From: SLFH01 sp050486265
GTDB lineage: Bacteria; Planctomycetota; Phycisphaerae; Phycisphaerales; UBA1924
Assembly (NCBI GenBank): GCA_050486265.1
Contig: JBJHCY010000003.1
Span: 248,001 to 312,000 of the forward strand
Length of the DNA stretch: 64,000 nucleotides
Direction: 5' to 3'
The position numbers were made by a program, and so were the translations under genes. The notes under the pieces are model-generated. The model made no database searches. It was not told where the DNA came from and saw only the letters and a program-made list of their open reading frames with translations. Every line of letters starts with the position of its first letter. The first letter of the stretch is position 1. Positions 59,007 to 64,000 of the stretch are shown in pieces.

Positions 59007-59429
59007 TCACCGCCCCGCCCGACCCCACCGATCGATCAGCTCGCTCATCAGGCAATCGAACGCATACCCGCCGTCGTTGAAGTGCACACCGTGCACCTCC
59101 GGATGGTCCTCGTACAGCCCGCGGCAGTACGCCACCGCGTCGGCGACCTCCATGTGGATCACCGGCGGCGACGCCCCGCCCTTCTTCGCCGCCAGCCTCG
59201 CGCCGAACTCGTGCGCCCGAGCCTCGTCGGTAAACAGCACCAGCCGCGGCTTGCCCTCGACCGCCGCGATCAGCGGCTGCATCTCGTCGCCCTCGCCCAC
59301 GCCGATGCAGTACCAGTGCTCCAGCGACAGGCACCGGCGCCAGAGCTCGTGCTCGGCGTTCTTGTTGTGCGCCATGCGGGTCGCGTCGACGAGTCCGTCG
59401 AAATCGGTCTGCTCGAAGCTGTCGGTCAT
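59007..59429 (-). CDS. Hypothetical protein (SseB-like fold possible)
   Basis: A 140-residue soluble protein. An N-terminal helical part (FDGLVDATRMAHNKNAEHELWRRCLSLEHWYCIG) leads to strand-helix units KPRLVLFTDEARAHEFGARLAAKK and PPVIHMEVADAVAYCRGLYED, ending HFNDGGYAFDCLMSEL. The middle resembles SseB-type domains by eye. AGGAGG lies before the ATG. It is flanked by palindromes and the rimK operon; function is unknown. Confidence 0.65.
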   Translation of the reverse strand: MTDSFEQTDFDGLVDATRMAHNKNAEHELWRRCLSLEHWYCIGVGEGDEMQPLIAAVEGKPRLVLFTDEARAHEFGARLAAKKGGASPPVIHMEVADAVAYCRGLYEDHPEVHGVHFNDGGYAFDCLMSELIDRWGRAGR

Positions 59430-59489
59430 CGCGGCCTCCTGCGTTCAATGGGCGTCGCCCCGCGCCGAACGCAGTCTACCGCGCCGCGA

Positions 59490-60680
59490 TCACCCGCCGC
59501 CTGAGTTTTTCCCCGCCGCCCGCGTCTTGCGCTTGCGTCGGGGGCGCTGGTGGCTGATGAGCCCCCGCATCGCTTCGAGCTTGCCGAAGCAGAGCAGCTT
59601 GTCCCCCGCCTGCAGCATCGCGCCCGGGCCGGGGTTGGGCGTCACCTTCCTGTCGCGGCTCAGCGTCAGCACCACCAGCCCGAGCTCGGCGACCTCCGTC
59701 TCGCCGATGGTGCGTCCGGCCAGCCCGCTGTCAACGCTGATCCGCAGCTCGCCGACGCCGTAGCCCTTGCTGACCGTCAGACGCTGGCGGATGTCGATGT
59801 CGCCGAACTGCACGCGCTGCTCGGTGTACTCGATGATCGCGTCGGCGACATCGATGCCCGTCGCGTTCTCGATGCCTTCAAGACCCGGCGAGGAGTTGAC
59901 CTCGGTGATCAGCGGCCCGCTGTCTGATTCGAGCATGTCCACGCCCGCGACGCGCAGGCCGAGGATCTGCGACGCTCTGACCGCGAGCTCTTCCAGTTCG
60001 TGCGAAACCGGCACGCGCTCGGTCGTCCCGCCCCGGTGCACATTGCTGCGGAACTCGCCCGGCCGGGCCCTGCGACGCATCGCCGCGACGACGCGCTCGC
60101 CGACGACCAGCGCGCGCACATCGCAGCCCCTGCTCTCGGCGATGAACTTCTGGATGAGCACATTCTGCTTGGCGAGCTTGAGCGTCTCGACGATCGCCTG
60201 GGCCGTTTTGACCGATTCGGCCAGCATCACGCCGACGCCCTGCGTCCCTTCGAGCACTTTGATCACCACCGGGCAGCCGCCGAGGCGTTCGATCGCGCTC
60301 GACACATCGCCGGCGCTGCGCACCAACTCGGTCGGGGGCATGCCCAACTCATGCCGGCTGAGCACCTGCATCGCTCTGAGCTTGTCGCGGCTCGTCGTCA
60401 CGCTCGCCGCAGAGTTCAGGCAGAAGACATCCATCTGCTCGAACTGCCTGAGCACCGCGGCGCCGAAGTAGGTGATCGAGGGGCCGATCCGGGGGATCAC
60501 CGCGTCGGGAAGCGGGAATCGCTTCGAGCGGTAGTAGAGGTCCGGACGCTCTTCCTCCAGCGAGATCGAGAACGCCAGCGTGTCGCGCACCACCGCCTCG
60601 TGCCCGCGATTGATCGCGGCTTCGCGCAGGCGACGCGTGCTGTACGCACGGGGTTGTCTTGACAGAATCGCGATCTTCAT
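59490..60680 (-). CDS. rimK: RimK-type ATP-grasp ligase with C-terminal RCK_C (TrkA-C) domain
   Basis: A 396-residue RimK-family ligase. MKIAILSRQPRAYSTRRLREAA is the RimK start, PVVIKVLEGTQGVGVMLAES the ATP-grasp loop, and VAGVDMLESDSGPLITEVNSSPGLEGIENATG the metal-binding end. Residues about 305-378 form an added domain (GYGVGELRISVDSGLAGRTIGETEVAELGLVVLTLSRD, GDKLLCFGKLEAM) typical of RCK_C regulatory modules of K+ channels. RimK adds glutamate to the C-terminus of ribosomal protein S6. The ATG overlaps the rimB-like stop. The fusion suggests ligand control. Confidence 0.85.
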   Translation of the reverse strand: MKIAILSRQPRAYSTRRLREAAINRGHEAVVRDTLAFSISLEEERPDLYYRSKRFPLPDAVIPRIGPSITYFGAAVLRQFEQMDVFCLNSAASVTTSRDKLRAMQVLSRHELGMPPTELVRSAGDVSSAIERLGGCPVVIKVLEGTQGVGVMLAESVKTAQAIVETLKLAKQNVLIQKFIAESRGCDVRALVVGERVVAAMRRRARPGEFRSNVHRGGTTERVPVSHELEELAVRASQILGLRVAGVDMLESDSGPLITEVNSSPGLEGIENATGIDVADAIIEYTEQRVQFGDIDIRQRLTVSKGYGVGELRISVDSGLAGRTIGETEVAELGLVVLTLSRDRKVTPNPGPGAMLQAGDKLLCFGKLEAMRGLISHQRPRRKRKTRAAGKNSGGG

Positions 60681-61135
60681 GAAGCCCCGCCCGTCCCGTG
60701 CGAGTTGCCGGTCAGAAACTTGTGCTCGCTGTCGACGAGCACCCGCCCGCCCAGCGCCCGACGACCCAGAAGCATCCGGTTGAGCATCCGCTCGCGGTCG
60801 ACCAGCGAGAGCTCGATCGGGAACGAGAGCGGCCCGATCCGAAGCGTCGTACGCACCACCGGGCGCTCGTGGATGTGCCCCGTGGTCGGTTTGACGCGAG
60901 CGATCCGCACCACTTCCGCCTCCGCCACGACATGCGTCCTGGGGTGCTTGCGCCGGATCACCACCTCGAACCTCGCCAGGTTCGGCGAGAGTAGCTCCAG
61001 GTGCTGCACATGGATCGCGCTGAGCTTCGCGCCCGTGTCGAGCTTGGCGATGATCCCGCTGATCCCCCAGTCGGGAAGATCGACGCGCTCACGCCAGCCC
61101 GCGACAACACGATCGCCCGCCAGCTCGCCGCTCAT
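60677..61135 (-). CDS. RimB-like retropepsin-type protease (ATP-dependent zinc protease family)
   Basis: A 152-residue protein. IIAKLDTGAKLSAIHV holds the aspartyl-protease DTG (D33). HPRTHVVAEAEVVRIARVK, RPVVRTTLRIGPLSFPIELSLVDRERMLNRMLLGRRAL and the C-terminal F-L-T-G-N tail match the family that trims RimK-added glutamates. The ATG follows GAGG; a GTG one codon upstream is possible. It is the first gene of a coupled pair with rimK (ATGA overlap), which supports the assignment. Confidence 0.83.
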   Translation of the reverse strand: MSGELAGDRVVAGWRERVDLPDWGISGIIAKLDTGAKLSAIHVQHLELLSPNLARFEVVIRRKHPRTHVVAEAEVVRIARVKPTTGHIHERPVVRTTLRIGPLSFPIELSLVDRERMLNRMLLGRRALGGRVLVDSEHKFLTGNSHGTGGAS

Positions 61136-61204
61136 CACCGCCTCGGTGTTTCAGCACAACGCCCCCGCCCGACGCCCGACAGAGACGCCGAAAAAACGGG
61201 GCTG

Positions 61205-61210
61205 AGTATA
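61205..61210 (-). promoter_or_regulatory. -10 box of the rimB-rimK operon
   Basis: TATACT on the minus strand about 70 bp before the start codon. No good -35 box is seen 16-18 bp upstream. Confidence 0.4.
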
Positions 61211-61296
61211 GAGCCGTCCGCGCCGCAGTCCGTGGCCCGCGTCTCACCCCCGCGCCCAGCACCCCGCGCCCAGCGCCCAAGAGTCGAAGACTCGCC

Positions 61297-62709
61297 TCAC
61301 CCCTTCCTCGCCAGCCTCACCCACGCATAGATGAACGCCCCCAGCGCAAGGGCGATCGCCCCGTTCGCCTGGTGGGCCGTCGCCAGCAGGGTCTCCGCCA
61401 CGCCGACCGTCGGGGTTGCGGCCAGTTCGTCCGCCGTCGGCGCCCGCCCCCGGGGTCCGCCCGAGAGCACCACCGCCAGCACCACCCACCCAAGGGCGAA
61501 CTGGAGCACGATCACCCCCATCAGCGCCTTGCCCGAGATGTTCAGGGTCCGCTTGCGGGGGTCGGTTTCGTTGGGCGCGCTCATCGCCGCGGCCGCCGCC
61601 ATGAACGCGAACGCCACCACCACGAACGAAAAGAGCACATGCAGCCCCAGCGCCGAGTGGGAGATCATCTCCGAACCCTCGACGCCCTTGAGCTGGCGAT
61701 AGGTCGCCCCGGTGATGAGCTGGAAGATCGCCGCGTGCACGAACCCCGTCGAGAAGACCTTCAGCTTCTTCGAGAACTCCAGCGCGTCGCGGTCGATCGA
61801 CCGCCAGAGCGGGCTCAGCCACGCGGCCTGCACCACCACGAGCATGAAGAAGATCTGACCCAAAACCCCGTGGGCCGCCCCGAGGATCTCGAGGTTCTCC
61901 TTCACCCGCACGCCGCCCAAAAGCCCCTGGACAATCACAAGCGCCAGCAGCCCGACCGCCGCGAGCTTCGCCCAGCGCCGGGGGTCGGCGATGAGCACCC
62001 AGACCGTCAGCACGATCGTCGTGATCCCGACGAATGTGCCGAACAACCGGTGCGTGTGCTCCAAGAAGATCCGCGAGTCCGACGCCATGTAGGCGTACGG
62101 GAAGAGGAACATGTTCTCGCCGTAGGTCGTCGGCCAGTCCGGCACGGCCATGCCGCTGTCGCTGCTGGTGACGAGCCCGCCCACCAGGAGCAGGGGGAAG
62201 ACCGACACGGCGGTCACGATCGCAAACCGCCCCAGCCAGAGGTGGGGGGTCGGCTCGGGATAGTCGGCCTTGGCCAGCCCGCGCCCGATCGCTCCGCCGA
62301 TCAGGCCGACTACGGCACTCAACCCGAAGAACCCGCCGAGCATCAGCAGCCAGTCGTCGCGGAGGTTGACGCCGCCGGCGATGTCGGTCTGGTCGGCGCC
62401 CTCGCCGAGGACGGCGGCCAGGAGGAGGCTGTTGACCGCCGCGGCGATCACCCCCCCGATCAGGCCGGTCGGGATGGCGAGTTTGCGTCCGGCGGCTTTG
62501 GCGACCCAGGCGCAGGCGACAAGTTGTGCCAACAGAAGCAGCCCCGCCGTCATCGCCGTCGGCGAGCCGACCCCGGGCAGGTGGACGACGAAAGCGCCGG
62601 TCCACATCGCGACGGCGGCGACGAAGCCGGCGGTGACTGATGTGGCAACGAGGAGTCTGAGACGGGTCGAAACCGGATTTTCGGACGAGATTTGGTTTGT
62701 GCTTGCCAT
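61297..62709 (-). CDS. ctaA: Heme A synthase (COX15/CtaA family), N-terminally extended
   Basis: A 470-residue membrane protein. The CtaA region begins near residue 155: FPLLLVGGLVTSSDSGMAVPDWPTTYG, IFLEHTHRLFGTFVGI, GLLGGVRVKENLEILGAAHGVLGQIF and a late LATAHQANGAIALALG. The four conserved heme-binding His lie in EHTHR, AAHG, SALGLH-like and TAHQ segments. CtaA oxidises heme O to heme A for terminal oxidases. About 150 residues before it form four extra hydrophobic segments not found in standard CtaA. Divergent from actA, a fitting respiratory context. Confidence 0.88.
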   Translation of the reverse strand: MASTNQISSENPVSTRLRLLVATSVTAGFVAAVAMWTGAFVVHLPGVGSPTAMTAGLLLLAQLVACAWVAKAAGRKLAIPTGLIGGVIAAAVNSLLLAAVLGEGADQTDIAGGVNLRDDWLLMLGGFFGLSAVVGLIGGAIGRGLAKADYPEPTPHLWLGRFAIVTAVSVFPLLLVGGLVTSSDSGMAVPDWPTTYGENMFLFPYAYMASDSRIFLEHTHRLFGTFVGITTIVLTVWVLIADPRRWAKLAAVGLLALVIVQGLLGGVRVKENLEILGAAHGVLGQIFFMLVVVQAAWLSPLWRSIDRDALEFSKKLKVFSTGFVHAAIFQLITGATYRQLKGVEGSEMISHSALGLHVLFSFVVVAFAFMAAAAAMSAPNETDPRKRTLNISGKALMGVIVLQFALGWVVLAVVLSGGPRGRAPTADELAATPTVGVAETLLATAHQANGAIALALGAFIYAWVRLARKG

Positions 62710-62931
62710 CGGTCTCAGTTGTCTGCGACTGGGTCTCAGTTACGGTCAGACCGGAATTTATCTCTTGACATAGTAGGCGGAGGGGTGACGATTGCGGCCA
62801 CGCTGCAACCTGTTCTGTTGTACAGTTGCGGCCCTCCCCGACCGGGCGGTCGGCACGCCGGTGATTCGTCGCTGCGGTTGCGGCGATTCGGCGTGTGCGT
62901 CTGTCCCGGCGTGCTGGAAGGAGGAGTTCGC
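62710..62931. other. Divergent promoter region ctaA/actA
   Basis: 222 bp separate the two genes. TTGACA lies at 62765-62770 on the plus strand without a good partner, and TACAGT at 62821-62826 has no clear -35. CTGT-TGT-ACAG (62815-62825) is palindromic. No assignment is firm. Confidence 0.35.
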
Positions 62932-63624
62932 GTGCTCTTCCCGAAATGGGTAAACACGGTCCCGACGGTGCTGGCCATGGGCGGCGGCGGCGGGGCGCTC
63001 ATGACGGTCGCCTTGGTCTGGTACTACTTCACGCCCAAGTTCTGGGTCGTGGGCTACATGCCCGAGCAGCCCGGCGCGGGCTTCAGCCACCAGATCCACG
63101 CCGGCAAGCTCGGCATGGACTGCCGTTATTGCCACACGCACATCGAGGACTCTCCCGAGGCGAACATCCCGCATGTGAGCGTTTGCTACGGGTGCCACGC
63201 CGAGGGGCGTCTGAACCCGCGGAGCTACAACGCCGAACGGGTCGAGTTTGTGCGCACGGCGTACCAGAACGACGAGCCGATCCAGTGGCGCCGGGTGCAC
63301 AAGCTGCCGGACTATGTCCGCAACTTCCCGCACCATGTGCACCTGCAGGCGGGCGTGAGCTGCTATTCGTGCCACGGGCAGATCATCGGGATGCCGGTGG
63401 TCTATCAGGCCGAGTCGCTGAGCATGGGCTGGTGCCTCGAGTGCCACCGTGCGCCGGAAGACCACTTGGTGCCGCCGGACAAGGTCACCGAGCTGACCTG
63501 GGTCGAGTCGGAGCTTTCCGAGCGTCGTTCGATGAACCGCCGCGAGCGTCGAGTGCACACGAGCGACCTGATCGCGGCCCTGCGTGAAGCGCCGCCCGAG
63601 AACTGCGGCGCGTGCCACCACTGA
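62932..63624 (+). CDS. actA: Alternative complex III subunit ActA (pentaheme cytochrome c)
   Basis: A 230-residue cytochrome with an N-terminal membrane segment (VLAMGGGGGALMTVALVWYYF) and five CxxCH heme sites: C64, C85, C144, C168 and C225. HVHLQAGVSCYSCHGQ and MGWCLECHRAP are typical of ActA. In alternative complex III it passes electrons from menaquinol to periplasmic acceptors. The GTG start is supported by GGAGG eight bases upstream. actB follows by 81 bp, as in known act operons. Confidence 0.9.
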   Translation: MLFPKWVNTVPTVLAMGGGGGALMTVALVWYYFTPKFWVVGYMPEQPGAGFSHQIHAGKLGMDCRYCHTHIEDSPEANIPHVSVCYGCHAEGRLNPRSYNAERVEFVRTAYQNDEPIQWRRVHKLPDYVRNFPHHVHLQAGVSCYSCHGQIIGMPVVYQAESLSMGWCLECHRAPEDHLVPPDKVTELTWVESELSERRSMNRRERRVHTSDLIAALREAPPENCGACHH

Positions 63625-63705
63625 CCGGTGTCCGGACTGCGGTCAGAACGAGCAACCCTCACCGGGGCCCACAGGCGTCCCGGCCAGACGAAGGCAACAG
63701 GACCC

Positions 63706-64000
63706 ATGTCGAAGCATGACCAGTGCCCATCGACACGCGGGAAGACCGCGCCGCCCGCCACCCGCGAGCTCTCCCGCGTCGGCGGGACGGGCCAGCAGAT
63801 GTGGCGGAGCCCCGAAGAGCTCGCGGACACCCCCGAGTTCCGCGACATGGTCGAGCGCGAGTTCCCCGCGGGCGCCAGCGAGCTGCTCGACGGCTCGCGC
63901 CGCACCTTTCTCAAGCTGATGGGGGCTGGGCTGGCGCTCGCGGGCGCAGCGACCATCCCCGGCTGCCGCAGACCCGACCACAAAATCCTGCCCTACTCGC
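63706..64000 (+). CDS. actB: Alternative complex III subunit ActB, N-terminal fragment
   Basis: The first 98 residues; the gene runs off the right edge. QMWRSPEELADTPEFRDMVEREFPAGAS is the conserved ActB N-terminus. It is followed by a twin-arginine-type segment, SRRTFLKLMGAGLALAGA, and CRRPDHKILPYS. ActB is a large molybdopterin-oxidoreductase-like protein fused to an iron-sulfur part, working in the periplasm-facing complex. The call rests on this fragment and on actA next to it. Confidence 0.85.
   Translation, partial: MSKHDQCPSTRGKTAPPATRELSRVGGTGQQMWRSPEELADTPEFRDMVEREFPAGASELLDGSRRTFLKLMGAGLALAGAATIPGCRRPDHKILPYS

Overview
The window is a GC-rich, gene-dense bacterial chromosome segment. 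It most resembles a planctomycete of the class Phycisphaerae. Supporting signs are exported proteins with dockerin-type calcium loops, several DUF1559-like pseudopilins, two PEP-CTERM-like C-termini ending in RRRR/RRRRTA, a VKOR-SPW membrane protein, an alternative complex III locus, and many short palindromic repeats between genes. The assignment is inference from gene content, not a database match.

Layout. 1-5 kb: start of a Cys-rich small protein, an extended SDR, dodecin, VKOR-SPW, tRNA-Glu and nadD. 5-11 kb: a dockerin/substrate-binding-like exported protein with a pseudopilin, then two overlapping exported or membrane genes. 11-16 kb: metK, purM and a GH15 hydrolase. 16-19 kb: a solo FliN-like protein, a HigBA-like toxin-antitoxin pair, fabF and acpP. 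19-28 kb: a DUF1444 protein, a glutamine amidotransferase (pabA/trpG type), exported proteins, SpoIID, a lipoprotein and dprA. 28-39 kb: a long probably structured leader, lexA, an EEP-family protein, an amidohydrolase, two GT4 glycosyltransferases, a flavin reductase, mraZ and a large exported protein. 39-43 kb: three tandem paralogous exported proteins of unknown function. 43-54.6 kb: the rplK-rplA-rplJ-rplL-rpoB-rpoC cluster with an intrinsic terminator. 54.7-61 kb: an operon for a PQQ-propeller/dockerin protein, a pseudopilin and a BFD ferredoxin; a cobalamin riboswitch ahead of a PEP-CTERM-like protein; and a RimK/RimB-type pair. 61-64 kb: ctaA divergent from actA-actB.

The best leads are: (i) the tandem family at 39.7-43.4 kb; (ii) families of palindromes with a shared GTGGC head and compensatory arms, plus two larger fold-back elements; (iii) a set of apparently leaderless genes whose -10 box lies 6-8 nt before the start codon; (iv) RpoC lacking three of the four cysteines of its second zinc site; (v) a cobalamin riboswitch ahead of an exported surface-type protein; (vi) a roughly 950-nt hairpin-rich leader with its own promoter before lexA. 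No CRISPR array, rRNA, insertion sequence, prophage or replication origin was seen.
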